This document shows positions 1 through 12,358 of a stretch of 64,000 nt of DNA, one piece after another (positions within the stretch are counted from its first letter, which is position 1; every line of letters starts with the position of its first letter). Both the position numbers and the translations under genes were made by a program. Under the pieces are notes generated by a model. The model did no database searches and was not told where the DNA came from. It saw nothing but the letters and a program-made list of their open reading frames with translations. Source of the stretch: Magnolia sinica (lineage: Eukaryota; Streptophyta; Magnoliopsida; Magnoliales; Magnoliaceae); NCBI RefSeq assembly GCF_029962835.1, contig NC_080577.1:23852501-23916500 (forward strand). Reading direction: 5' to 3'.

Positions 1-24
1 TTTTACGAGGCAGAGGATTAGGTG

Positions 25-345
25 CGGCCCTGAGTATGGGCCCACCTTAATGTATGTATTGTATATCCACGCCGTCCATCCGTTTTTCCAGCTCAATTTT
101 GGGCATGAACCCAAAAAAATGAAGCAGATCCAAATCTCAGGTGACCATTTAACAAATTCTTGTGGGCCACTAAGTCTTGGATCAAGCTCATATTTGTTTT
201 CTCCCTTCATCCAGTTTCTACATGGTATTCTCAACAGGTTGGATGGAAAATAAACATTACGGTGGGAAGTACGTGGATTTTACATATACAATTTGTGGGC
301 TCCACGTAGGTTTGGTGTTTTACGCGCTGGGTAAAACAGGCATCG
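25..345. mobile_element. Foldback MITE copy, degraded
   Basis: This copy carries the family signature ATCCACGCCGTCCATCCG near its left side, then the words 'cagatccaaatctcaggtg' and 'gttggatggaaaataaacat'. The same word order recurs in more than ten other copies in the window. The right arm is partly lost. No coding capacity is seen. The family assignment comes from comparison within the window; boundaries are approximate. Confidence 0.5.
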
Positions 346-654
346 GAGAGTCCGGGAGTTAAGGGCCCGTTTGGAAGGGGGATTGAAAGGGAGTAATTCG
401 TCATGGGGTGGATTGCACATAAACCGATGCTCTTAAATCAAGTATTGAATGATCTAAGCATGGATGGGTCTGTTTGGACGGCCGAGCCTATCATAGTTTG
501 TTTGGCCGCGCATGTGCAATCCCATGCATTCCAACTGCGGGTGTGTTTGGGACGCTCATACTTGGTGAGAAACGCAGTCGCCTCACAATATTCGGTGCGG
601 TGCCAGGAAACGGATTAGCTACTCCCCTGACACCAGCCCATGGATGGTGGTCAG

Positions 655-1005
655 TGCTCCATGGGCCCTACCATGATGTTTGTGGCTCATCCACGCCGTC
701 CATATATTTTTACAGATCATTTTATGGTATGAGACCAAAAATAAGGTATATCCAAATCGTCTGCTGGCCACATTACAGGAAATAGTGTTGAATGAGCGCC
801 AGCCATTAAAAAACATTTTGCAGCCATGAAAGTTTTGGACCAAGCTGATGTTTGTTTTTTCCCTTCATCTGGGCCTTTACGACCTAATCAACATATTGGA
901 TGTCAAATAAACAGTAAAGTGGGCCTTATGAGGATTTTAATGATGGATATCCAATCACTATTGTTTTCATGTGGTGTGGTCCACCTTAGATTCAAGCTGT
1001 ACTAC
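655..1005. mobile_element. Foldback MITE copy
   Basis: Left arm signature 'catccacgccgtccatat' and 'acagatcattttatggtat'. Right arm 'tttcatgtggtgtggtcca', the complement of the left-arm word in related copies. Short reading frames here are incidental. Confidence 0.5.
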
Positions 1006-1029
1006 TCATTTGAGGAGTGTTAAAATTGA

Positions 1030-3955
1030 AAGAAGGATATGGATGAAGATAATGAGACAGACTTGATTAGTTATGATTTAACCGAAGATATAGTCATTGA
1101 TAGATTTTTTAGTGACAACACAACTACCATGAGGACTGAAATCATCAACAGCACCTGCTTTTAGATGGCATGTGAAACACTCAATCCATGTGGGGCTCAC
1201 AATTTGTATATGTAAATCGAACCAGTAATTGAAAACCCTTGATCACTTAAATGGTATATAGAATCAATGAGCTTGATTTGAAAAAAAATTCCAATGGCCT
1301 ACACAAATGCCAACAGTTTAAAGTTTTTCAGAAAACCAGCAAGTTCACGGGGCTTGGCCTGCATAAGTTATGGATCCTGTTGATTTAGCTATATTCATTT
1401 CATCCTAATGCATTACACTAATTTAATGGGTTGGATGAAAGATACATATCTCGTTCCTGATGCATGGCCTACCCTAGTTCAAAGATGTGGTTGATTTTCT
1501 TTTTCCAATGCCTAAGAGAGGATACAACTTGATGGAAAATAGTAGATTTTACATATTCAGATTAGAATGGACCAGGATCCCCTATTGCCCACAAGCTTGT
1601 AATGAGTTGGGTTCCCTCCACACGTTGAGTGGGACCCGTCGTTGCAAGGTCCATTTTTGGTAAGCTTCTTTCAAACTTCCATCAAATTCTGGTAAGCTTC
1701 TTTTCAGAACTATTTACCTGGAACTCCACCAGGAACTTCCCAAAAGAATTTTAGAAAACTCCGCCAAGAAATATTTATCTGAATGGAACTACTAGATTGC
1801 AAATAGTTTCATTCACCTTCTAAAGTTGAATGTATAGCATATCAATAGCAGTCATACAATATGCTAGTGGAATTAAGAAGAAAACAATATGAGCACCAAG
1901 GTTCTAGTTATCATCTAACAAAAATGCATGCATTAATTTGAACCGATTGTAACATGAATTATGAAAATGAAACTCTTCACATCTCTCAAACTCAGCTTCG
2001 ATTTTTCTTGGTCAACATTTGTTTAAAGACATGAAGACATGAAGATACTCCTATTCAGGTCAGTTTCCACTGCAAAAATTTTCAGTTCTCCTTATACCAC
2101 CCATTGATTTTATAGATTCTGAGACAGACCAACCTATTACCAAATTTTTGCATTGATAAAAGGTCAATAAAGAACCTTCAATCATAATGGAAAAAGATCT
2201 TTTGTTCCTTTTTTCAACAAAACTTTTCCATTCACCCAAAATAAAGTTGTTGATGACAAGGAAAGACATGAATAACAACACCTTATTTTACAAGGATCAG
2301 AACAGCAAAAGATCTGAAGCATCAACAGAATTAAATAAAAGGAAAGATTGGGTCCTAAAGGATCAATCTTGCAATGAAAAAGAAAAATAAATTAAACAAC
2401 TAGTGTTTTGTGCTTTTCATAAATTGCATATCAGGATCTAAAAATGCCTCCAACGCAACAAATTCTGGTCACATCTTTAGTCACATCTATATGAAATATA
2501 TCTCTCCTTTTGGAATGACCACCATGGCTTTGATAATGCTTGATTAAGATTTGAAAATATTAGAGCATTTTCCTCTCTCATCAATCAGAAGTTAATATGA
2601 GAAAACAAATTGTCAAAGGGCAAATGTATTTTTTTTTTTTTTAAATGTTCACAGAACTATTACCCTGATGAAGCAGAAAGACCGGTCTTAATATGACTAG
2701 GCTTATCATATAACCATTGAGGTGACAGTGGTATATTGCTCTCTCATGTTACTTGATCTGCAATAATTTCATTAAAAAATGAGCAACAGCTAATTGCAAT
2801 AAATGTGCTCACAGTCATAGGATGCATAAATGACAATAGTAGATTAAAACATAGTGCTAAGAAGATGATTTGAACACAGACAATAAAATATGAGAAGCCA
2901 CCAAAATCCATAACAAGAACAGAAACGGATAACTGTAGAAGGTTATTGATTACCATTGGAGTCATCAAAGAAACCCATATATAGACGAATTGCTAGATTG
3001 TTAACTAATGTCACTCAACCCACTGGAATGGTGAAACAAGAAGAACTAAGGAATCAAGTGTCCAAAACTCATTAAAATAAACACTGAAATATGAGGACAA
3101 AATAAATAAGCAAGCTTGCTCTTCTAGGGATAGCAGGTTTTGAATGACATGACACATGCACATTGGAGGTCAAGTTGTTTGTTGGAAAATATAAAAATAA
3201 TGTGTCCAGGCTCAGATTACAAATAACACCCAGAAATCTCAAATTTTGATTAATAACTGCCACTGCAAATTAGCACACCATATATTCAAATAGTGAAGGT
3301 CAAATCTAACTCATTGGTGCAATCAAGGTAAACCAGAATTGGCAATTTTTCTTGTTCAAACTCATGAGAAGCGAGAACTGTCCAGTTAAATGGTTGAGCA
3401 TTTACATATGATGACTGGATGTATTTGCCTAAACAGGTGGGTCCCAATACCATACTGACAGAATAACTTGTTTCATAAAATTCTATTCCAACAAAGGAAA
3501 TATAAAAAATTATTTTTCATTCGATAGTAGAGTGCATAACATCTTCATCATTCGATAGTCATTGCAATGTCCATTTTTCTGTGAAACATGGTACAGAGTT
3601 GTCTACAATAATCTTTTATCAGTTTCAGCCATGATTAGAAAATGCTATGAATGAGACAATAAGATAGATAATATGGACTATACCAGAGATCTTTATCTAA
3701 TCCAAAGGCGGAGATCAATGACCAGGCTGCGAGTAACCAACAGATTTTCAAAAAATTACTTATACAATTAGGTATACAAGATCACCGTAATTGAAGAAGT
3801 ATGAAGGAATCCAATTGTGTATATATATTGGAATTGAACAGTGTTAGATGAACTATGTATAGATATTGGAATCCAACAGTTAGAGAGGACCCCTAAGTTG
3901 GAAATGGAAGCAATAGGTCAGTTGGAAATGAACACTGTTGGATTTCTTATTAACT
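1030..3955. other. AT-rich sequence with no gene seen
   Basis: About 2.9 kb of AT-rich, unique-looking sequence. Frames are short and show no recognisable domain on either strand. A poly(T) run lies near 2629-2642. It falls inside the 363-9335 inverted-repeat pair, so it could be decayed transposon interior. Confidence 0.4.
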
Positions 3956-4289
3956 CAAAACCCTTAAAATCCAGTTTTTCCCATTTTCTTACTACCTCAT
4001 GAACAGTAGAAATTAGATTTCACAAAACTCCTAAAATCTAGAAACCATGAGGAAAGTAATTTCAGAAAATCCAACACATCAATTGAATAAAGCTTCTTTG
4101 AAGCCCAGACAGTCATCCATGGTGGAAAATTGATTTCAGATTAACCCCAAAATCCAGAAACCCCCATTTTTTGGAGATCTTATCAACAGTAGAATTAAGA
4201 TTTCACAAAACCCCCAATATTTAGAAATCATGAGCAAATTAATTTCAAAAAATCAAAGCTATCAATTGAATACAGCGTCTTTGAAGTAC
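3956..4289. repeat. Tandem ~190-bp repeat, left two units
   Basis: Two degenerate units share 'ttcacaaaac', 'aaaccatgag', 'aatttcagaaaat', 'caattgaata' and 'tctttgaag' in the same order. The second unit breaks off after 'tttgaagtac' and continues at 8421. Each unit is roughly 160-190 bp. Confidence 0.6.
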
Positions 4290-5789
4290 TGTCACGTCCC
4301 AAACTCGGAAAACAGGCTCACAAAATTTTTGATCGCTGAATCCAGCGCCGACAGCCTCCGTAGTGCCCCATTCTCGACTCTCGGCACTCATATGTCATAT
4401 TTCGATCCTAGGATCCTAAAAGGAGAATTTTCAGTATGAATTTTTATTTTTTTTTGTAATGGAGCATAACCACAAGCATAACCACGTCACAAAACAACAT
4501 CACCACATATCCACTATATCAAAAACTTTAAGTACAATACGGAAAGAAAAATACAAGGTGATCAAAATGCTACAAAATAATCTGATGTGTGCTTCTGCCT
4601 CAGCGCTGCTGCGATCGAATGTCACCTGCATGAAACGGTCGTGCATAAGCTTACAAAAGCTTAGAGCGTAGTGTAAGTGTGTGCACAAGACAAGTGTCAA
4701 GTATGCAGTATCAGAGTAATGCAAAAAAATGCTGGTAAGTCCATGAATACTATCAGTCATACCAAGGATATGCGATGTAATGCATGAATGCTATCGGCCA
4801 TACCAAGGTCATGCGATGCGAGGCCTACGTAGCCGAATGTCATATACAAGATGCAATGCAAGCATGTCAGTCCTCATCAAGTACATATATCAGTACAGTT
4901 CCCCTCTGGGATATTACTGGGGTCTAGTACACTCCACACTGACTGCCGCCTCCCTAGCCGCACAGCCTAGCGAGTGGAACAGACCACATTATCTGCCTGA
5001 CCAGTAGTCTGCCAATACTTATCCGACTCGTCGATAGCGGACCCATTTGCAAGCTTGTCAAACTTAGCCTAGCTTACAACCCCCTCACTTGGGCGGATAA
5101 GGCCACACCCCCTTCCAACCGACCACGACACAGTGGGAGACGCGGCCTACTGGTATTCGGCACTCGTGCGCTCGTGTATCCACTCAGTTTAGACATTGGA
5201 GCATCTCCTGGCACTAAAAAGGTTCTGAGATTTTCACACAAGGACATCCTATGTGCCCACAATGCTAGAGCCAGTATTTTTGGTATCCAATCCGGCCATC
5301 CAAGATGTGCCTGTAGAGGTCACGGCCCTGATGTCGCTAAGGCGTATAAGGATCATGTCACACATATGCGAGATGCATGAGTCACACCGTCCAGTCATGC
5401 AGCAATTCTGCGCATACCGCGCGATCATGTGGGTAACTCCTATCAATGAGTCCCATAAATAATCTACCCAATAACATATGCTATGTTCAATTACTACTCA
5501 TATCAAGCATACATATGATGCGTATGGGCATGAGTCATGAAATTATACTAAGCATGTTATATGGTGATGAACTATCGTCACAACGAAGATGGGCCTAGAC
5601 GGCCTACACACAACAAGTATGTGCCTATCAATGGGCCCTAGGGAGAGTTATAATGCAGACATTTAATCAACATTATTCTTACAATGTGGGCATCAAACCA
5701 TCATTGCTCCCAAGGCACAACCCGCCATAAATATCATTACATAAACCATGGGGAATCACACATTGCAATGGACCCTATATATATCCCAT

Positions 5790-6010
5790 TGGGCCTCAAC
5801 CCATGGGCCTCAAATACATCAGATGGACCGCATCACATGGGCCTCATATATATTAAGTGGGCCGCATCAATGGGCCTCATATATATCAAGGTGGGCCTCA
5901 ACAACGGGCCTCATATATCACATCGAGCATTATCAAATGGGCTGAATCAAATGGGCTAAGTTGAATGGGCCGAGTTGAACGGGCCAAGTCGAATGGGTCA
6001 ATTCAAATAG
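5790..6010. repeat. Degenerate GGGCC minisatellite
   Basis: Repeated 'gggcctcatatatatcaag' and then 'aatgggctnagttgaa' words at irregular spacing of about 15-35 bp. The reading frames across it are by-products of the repeat. Confidence 0.5.
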
Positions 6011-6109
6011 GCTGAACCCAACTCATCTATTTTCATAAATCAATATATATATATATATAAATGAATCATATCAAAAGATCAACTGGACCATACCATATCT
6101 AACCGTGGT

Positions 6110-6480
6110 GATAATGATTTCCACGGTTAAATTCCAGTGGGCCCCACCATAGGGTTTATTTCCCATCCAGCCTATTCATAAGGTCACAAAGACCTAGATT
6201 TAGAGGAAAAACAAATATCATATTAGTCTAAACTTGGTAGCCCAAGGGTTTTAATGGTAGACATTTAAACCCACTGTCTTCTGTAGTGTGGTCCACCTGA
6301 TAACTAGATTTGTCTCATTTTTAGTCTTAAGCCTAAAGACGGGTCCACCAAATGGATTGGCGGTTTGGATGCAACACATGCACTAGCGAGTCCCATATAG
6401 ATGGACGACATAGATAAAGCACATACCTCATGGTGGGAGTCCATGCTGATGGCAGGTGTGGAATACAATACATACATCAG
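6110..6480. mobile_element. Foldback MITE copy
   Basis: Contains 'agtgggccccaccat', 'cataaggtcacaaagacct' and 'agtgtggtccacctgat', in the family order seen at 35713-36240. Confidence 0.5.
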
Positions 6481-6720
6481 TGGGTCCCACGTGGGGCCCA
6501 CCATAACGTTTATTCCATCCAACGGTTGATAAGGTCACACAGACCTGGATAAAGAGGAAAAACAAATTTCATAACGATCCAAAACTTCTGTGACCCAAAT
6601 AGGGTTTCAATGGTAGACGTTCAACCATCACTGTTTCTTGTGACGTGGGCCACTTGAGCTGCCACGTACGACGGGGGGGGGGGGGTGCACTGCCCTAAAG
6701 GGGGCCCACCAAATGCACGG
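6481..6720. mobile_element. Second adjacent MITE copy
   Basis: Starts with 'gtggggcccaccataacg' and repeats 'aaggtcacacagacctgg' and 'acgtgggccacttgagct'. It includes a G10 run (6671-6686 region) that may be a sequencing or polymerase-slippage spot. Confidence 0.45.
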
Positions 6721-6869
6721 TGTTAACGTCCACACACATCACGGTTGGGACCCATGGTCCTTGCCTCAACGGCGCAGTAGCAGGACGCTGCTGTAACATC
6801 CTCTGGATGTGCAGCAACAACAATGCCTGCTGCATTGTTTTTTTATTTTCGTTTTCTGGTGCTTTTTCC

Positions 6870-7140
6870 TAAGTGGGGCCCGCATCAGGTGGATCTGCTC
6901 CACCCATTGGATTCTATGGCTCAAGACAGTCCAAACATCCCAATATTTAACATGTTTTGGCGTGTAGAAACATCAAGGTGGGTCCTAGTCGATTTTAACG
7001 GTAAAAATCACTATTTTCTATGCTATGGCCTGCCAGATAATCGAATTGGCTTCATTTTTCGGCTCAACGCCTAAAATGGGCTGAGAAATAGGATGGACGA
7101 CGTGGATTAGATTTATACATCAAGGTGAGGCTTACATGAG
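6870..7140. mobile_element. MITE fragment
   Basis: Contains 'gtggggcccgcatcaggtgg' at the left and 'ggatggacgacgtggatta' at the right, the two ends of the foldback family. The middle is diverged. Confidence 0.4.
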
Positions 7141-7971
7141 CGGTCCACCCAAAAGCCATTGAATCAAGCTAATATATATTTTTGTTAGCTGGTTAGTACA
7201 CCACACTGTCAGTTCACACTTCACTGTGTGGCCATGTCCAGCGTCCCTGGACGTTGGACGGTTTGGATACAACACATATTTAAGGTGAGCCCCACCTACA
7301 GACGTGCTACCAGGGGGGTGAGCCCTGCACAGGTGGGCCACCAAATGGCTGGATGGTGTGGATAAGACTACATCAAGGTGAGGTCCATCCGGGTGGGCCA
7401 CATGGCCACGTCATCACAGAAAAGATGAAAGAGAGGGAGAGAGAGAAAGAAAGAGACATGTGCAATGGAGGGCTCCGCCACTATGAGCTCTCCCTTCCAT
7501 GCATTCAATCATATATCAAGTGGGTCCCAATACATGTGGGCCCACCAAATCAAAAATCAACGGTGGAGATTCCTTCTCCACCCAAATAGAAGGTATAGAT
7601 GACCTCTTTCAAACTTAGAAAAGTAAACATCATGATGGGGTCTATGGAAGATGGCCTCATCATGGAATGATCATGTGAATCATGGTGGGCCATCGGCCAC
7701 ATCTAGGGTCCAAAGTGAAATCCATACCATCAATCGGTAGGCCCAACTGGGCCCATCATTAAAACATAAAATCTAGGCCTATAAAACACCCACCGTTTGA
7801 TCTTCTTGGTCCGATGGAACGCCAAAATCCTTGTGTCTCACTTTGATGGAAGATGATGAGAATTAAAGGGCTAGGATGATGGAACTTAGGATGGGAAGCG
7901 GGCCACACACAACACACTTTTCTCTCTTGGAAGTGCTTGGATGTGCACCTCTTGGTTGCTTGAAAAATGTG

Positions 7972-7975
<4 letters not shown>

Positions 7976-8010
<35 letters not shown>
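7976..8010. repeat. (GA)n microsatellite
   Basis: A run of GA dinucleotides with a few interruptions. Confidence 0.9.
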
Positions 8011-8013
<3 letters not shown>

Positions 8014-8420
8014 GTGGTTGTAAGAGGGAGGTGATGGTTGTGAGTTGATAAATGTACTTGACTTAGGGTAGGTTGCTTGACTTGGGGAGAAAAAAAGCAT
8101 GGGTTGTGTACTTTGATTGATTGATTGATGGGATGGATTGTAGAGATTCTCTTGGGTTCGTAAATGCGCGGCGTTTCTTCAAGATAAATGCGGGCCCACA
8201 TCTCCTGACCAGGGTATCGAATCGGTATGCAAGACGCGGCATTGGAACCACGGCGACCGTGCGGTCGCAATGGTACAAGTCTCGGATTGAGTCGACTCAG
8301 ATCTACGGGATACGACTTAGGGTCATGCGCAAACGTCGATTAAAGTTCGGGGGTTGCCGGAATTCGACGGGAATGATCGCGGAGTCTACGGAACGGTACA
8401 GACTAGGATACAGGCCTTAA

Positions 8421-8825
8421 ACAAACAATCCTTCTGGATGAGAAAATCAATTTCAAACTAAGCCAAAACGCCCAAAATCGATAATATGGGGGTTGTCTGG
8501 AGATCCTATATATGAACAGTAGAAATCGAATTTCATAAAACCCCCAATATCCAGAAACCATGAGCAAAATAATTTCAGAAAATCAAACCCATCGATTGAA
8601 TGCAACGTCTTTGAAGCACAAACAACCTTTGTGGATGAGAAAATTGACTTCAAATTAACTAAAAACCCGCAAAATCCAGAAACTCTCATTTTCTGGATAC
8701 CTCAATACCCTAGAAATCAGATATCATAAAACCCCCAAATTCTAGAAACCATGAGCAAAGTAATTTCTCAAAATCCCATTGTATTAAATTGAATACAGCG
8801 TCTTTGAAGCACAAACAGTCATAAT
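8421..8825. repeat. Tandem ~190-bp repeat, right two units
   Basis: Continues the array at 3956-4289. 'aaacaatccttctggatgag' completes the unit interrupted at 4289, and a full unit follows with 'gaatacagcgtctttgaag' and 'acccccaatatccagaaac'. Removing 4290-8420 would restore four consecutive units. Confidence 0.6.
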
Positions 8826-9793
8826 GGAAGCCATGGCAGAAACCTGAAAAACCAGACATGCATCTTGAAAGGCCATGGCCCTGTCATAGCTAGGTGGGTT
8901 GACATGCATGAAGGATCTACAGATGTATGATAGAGTTTCATGCCAGGAGGGAGGAAGAAGATGTACCTCGCGATGGCAACAGTGATGGCTGTAATGGCCA
9001 TCTTCGTTACACAATATCTACATTTATAACAGGTGTTTCATGTGAAAATTTACCTCCCGCCACCACTCTCGCCATTTCAACTCATCTTCGATCCCATCCC
9101 GCAGTCCGTACGATGGATTACGGATGGGATTGGGATGGGCTCAAGGCGCAATCTAGAGAGAGAGAGGACGAGACGCCCGGATCCCCGAATCTAATAGTAA
9201 ATCCTCCAGACTGTCATCCGCCTTATCCCCTCGCCCTGCCAAACACGTCGTTGCCCGTACACCCTTGGATTAGATGAGTGAATCCCATCTACTACGACCC
9301 ACTACCTTTCAATCCGCCTCGGTCCAAACGGGCCCTAATTTGATACTCCGATGGTGTAATAAAGTTGATAGGCTGGTAATTAGTAATTGTATATGTGTGG
9401 TATACACAAACTCAAAATAAACCGTTCAAACTGTAGATTGGCATCCCATCTTCCATTGCGCATTTTCATTTCAACGGTCTTAAAATGTCCAGTAATCACC
9501 TGGTTAACAAATGAGGCTCACAACTTTGGCAGTATAGAATGAGCTACTTTAGTTTGCATGTACTTTATTATTATTATATTTTAAAATAATTTTATTTTAA
9601 TATTAAGAGTTTTCTCTCAATATTCTTTTTTTTTTTAAAAGTGTTTTGTTTTCAGTGCATGTCTATTTTCCACTAAAAATAAAAATAAAAATGAAACAAG
9701 AAAAACTTAAGCATATAAGAAAAAAATAATTACATGGTGTTTCAGCCTATTTTCAAGAGGCCTGTAAATTTGGTTGAATGGGGTGTTATGCTA

Positions 9794-10198
9794 TTAGTCC
9801 AAACTGTGGCCATTGGCATGTGGTAGATTGTCTACCATCGTGAAGTCGAAATACCTGGCAATTAGAAATTTCTGTGTACCTTCCTCTTCAGCCTTGTACT
9901 TGTATTTTAGCACGCTCCAAATTTCTTTCACTGATGTGGTCCCCGTATACAAATCGTACAACCGATCAGAGAGAGCATTGAGGATGTGGCCATGACACAG
10001 GAGTTCATCTTTTTGTCGCTTGATTCCAGGAGCAACTTGTTCCGAAGTGTCAGTGTCCTTTGCTTTAAGCTGAGGCTGGAGAGTCGGGTTCAGGATGTAG
10101 AAAATCTTCAGAGCTGTCAGCAAAAATTTCAGCTTGTCCTGCCATCTAGTGAAATTTGAACCATCGAATCGGTCCAATCGGATCAAATCCTGGTTCAT
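9794..10198 (-). pseudogene. Ty1/copia gag remnant
   Basis: A 134-residue frame begins with a Met and reads through a copia-type gag domain (UBN2 / gag-polypeptide family). The features seen are 'RFDGSNFTRWQDKLKFLL' near residue 12, 'ILNALSDRLYDLY' in the middle, and 'KEIWSVLKYKY...KFLIARYFDF' at the end. The gag would normally run on to a zinc knuckle and then PR-IN-RT-RH, but these are missing, so it is a 5' fragment. The AT-rich block at 9540-9740 replaces the missing part. No intact primer-binding site was found on its upstream side (10199-10300). Confidence 0.7.
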
Positions 10199-11880
10199 CA
10201 GTTTGATTGATGCAACACTTTAGGTGTCCATAGATTCACGCTTTAAGATTGTTAGAAATTAATGTTTGGATACACCGAAAAATATAAAAAATAAAAGTAA
10301 GAAAAGTTGTTTCACTAGGTTAAATCACGTATAGAATACGCTGTCCTTAAAGCGTGATTCGTCCCCTTTTCAATTACTAATAGGTTACAGGCGAATTGCT
10401 TCCAGGATATGACAAGCTTGTACTGCATAAGCGTGCAGCAACCACGATGGATCCACTATGGAAAGTTGTAACGCAATTGATTTGTTCTGGCAGGATCAAA
10501 TATAGAGAAATGTTCACAGTATTCACTAAGAAAATTTAGATGTTTTTGATGGGAGAGATGGTGTATTGAGATGATGAAATCAGACTGGAATGGTCCATTT
10601 TATATAGGCATCAGGTATAGGACCGTTGCTGTGTGGTATTCAATGGTCCAGAATGTTTGAAAAATGTTTATAGCGGTTGACAATTAATCCTAGACATTTC
10701 TGGTCATCAGATCAGAAGATCTGACCGTTGGATCATCCTGGCACGTCCGTTTTCGAATTGTTGTGGCTTTCAAGGTGGCTATCCGTTTTTAGAAACCGAT
10801 GGACGTTTCGGATTTAAGATCCAACCGTTCTCGGTCACCTATAAAACTCAGGTTCATTTCAAATTTTCAGATCCACCTCCCTAAGGCTCTGACCAGACTG
10901 ATCGTACCGTCTCGCGCCGGTTCGCGTAAGGTGAAGTGCAAAGTGCGCCATCTAGCGCCACTACGGCCACACTGCTTCATTACCCATGCCCTCACCCATG
11001 CCCATGCCTACCCCCGTGCCCGTGCCGGAGCTCGAGCGCGCACGTGCGTGCGTATGTTCCAGTGCGTGCAACTCGAGTATCACCTCCTCCAAAAACTTCA
11101 AGTAAGAATACTCTTCACAAGTTCTCATATAAATTACAAAACTTTTCTTTTCATTTCCGAAGTGGGACAAAGTACACACATACACACACCATACTTTTGC
11201 ATTCAAAAATTTCATAAAGCGTTTTGGTGGGAAATTCTCAAAATTTTGAAAATTCAAATATCTTTTTTTAAAAAAACCACTAATTTTCAACAATTGACAT
11301 GTGCTGTGGGGCTAGGTCTAGGTGTATGTGAGGACTGATAGTACACTTACATTAACGGTTATGTTCCACGCTCCTCGAGTATATTCACACTATGGGTTTT
11401 ACGTGAATTTCAAATGAGAGATGTGTTTGTTCGGGTGGTTGCACCTAATTATGGTCTATATATTCAACTACTCTTTCTTACTGGTTAAATCATTCATGCC
11501 AACGATTTCTTTTTCCATCTTATCAAAATTTGCCTATCTACAACAAGTGCACTGTTGGAATTGGGCCATGGTCATTATATCTTGAAGGTCAATTAACTAA
11601 GATTTCTATTACATTTGGGATGCGGTCCAAGAAGTGCATATTTACTTTCAAGCTAAATAACACAGTCACACTTGAACTCAAACAAATAATTCATATTTTC
11701 TTAATTTATTTTATTATTTTTTAAAATATTATTTATTATTTTCAACGCATTATGATCAACCTTTATTTATGTTTGCGTGTGAATCAACCATCACTTTGCC
11801 TGAGTATTATTGTTTCAGAATTTGAGTTTGTCAGGCTGTACATGTAGGGAGCCGATTGCTCCCGCCCGCATGGCATCGGT
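10199..11880. other. Possible copia LTR remnant, then sequence with no gene seen
   Basis: 10199-10800 lies directly upstream of the copia gag remnant. It includes 'cttaaagcgtgattcgtccc' and a TATA-like 'tttatatagg', compatible with a decayed LTR, but the boundaries were not found. 10970-11050 is GC-rich low-complexity sequence. The frames across 10799-11338 have no recognisable domain and are probably not genes. Confidence 0.35.
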
Positions 11881-11889
11881 CTAGGTAAT

Positions 11890-12330
11890 GGCTCTGTGAG
11901 GGCCTCCATGATTTATGGATTTTATCTATGCCATTCACAAAATTTTCCAGATCATTTCAGTGAATGATCCAAAAACAGAGGCGGATCCAACGCACAAGTG
12001 GACCACACAGTAGGGATTGAACACCCAGCATTAAAAAAATTTTGGGGGCTGCAGAAGTTTTGGATCAAGCTAAGATTTGTTTCTCCCCCTCATCAACATT
12101 TATGTGACCTTATGAATGGTTTGGATGGAAAATAAGCATCACGGTGGGCCCTAAGAAGGTTTCAATGGTAGGTATCATTATCACCATTGTTTCCTGTGGT
12201 GTGGACCACTTGAGCTTTTGATCTGACTTATTTTTAGGCTCATGATCTAAAATGATATGGAAAAACAGATGAACAGCATGGATAAAACCCATATATCAAA
12301 GTGGATCCATAGAGCCTCTGGGCGGACCAT
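11890..12330. mobile_element. Foldback MITE copy
   Basis: Words in family order: 'gggcctccatgatttatgga', 'gtggaccacacagtaggg', 'ccttatgaatggtttggatg', 'tcctgtggtgtggaccactt', 'aaaacagatgaacagcatgg'. The left and right arms are imperfect reverse complements. Confidence 0.5.
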
Positions 12331-12358
12331 CTTCACGGAAATGAACTGAATCTTTGAG

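Larger units (their letters stand above)
4290..8420. mobile_element. 4.1-kb LTR-like insertion splitting the 190-bp array
   Basis: The inserted segment begins TGTCACGTCCCAAACTCGG, a start typical of long plant Ty3 LTRs, and ends near 'gccttaaaca'. No gag or pol domain is visible, so a very long solo LTR or a non-autonomous LARD is the best guess. It contains nested MITE copies (about 6.1-7.4 kb), a GA microsatellite and GGGCC-rich minirepeats. I could not identify a clean 5-bp target duplication, so the right boundary is uncertain by some 15 bp. Confidence 0.4.
363..9335. mobile_element. Outer TIR pair with TAA duplications (PIF/Harbinger-like), nested interior
   Basis: GGGCCCGTTTGGA at 363 and its reverse complement ending at 9335 are each flanked by TAA (360-362 and 9336-9338). 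The similarity continues inward: 'ggattgaaaggnag' occurs in both arms. TAA or TTA target duplications with GGGCC-type ends are a hallmark of PIF/Harbinger elements. The roughly 9-kb interior holds other repeats and no transposase that I recognise, so this may be a non-autonomous element swollen by later insertions, or two independent ends that happen to pair. Confidence 0.4.

Noticed and set aside
7759..8278. Minus-strand frames of 113 and 135 codons
   Set aside because: They run through the GA microsatellite as poly Ser-Leu and overlap MITE sequence. No domain is present.
10799..11338. A 179-codon open frame on the plus strand behind a TATA-like word
   Set aside because: Its composition shifts from GC-rich low complexity to AT-rich, with no domain and no conserved-looking segment. 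It is probably chance.
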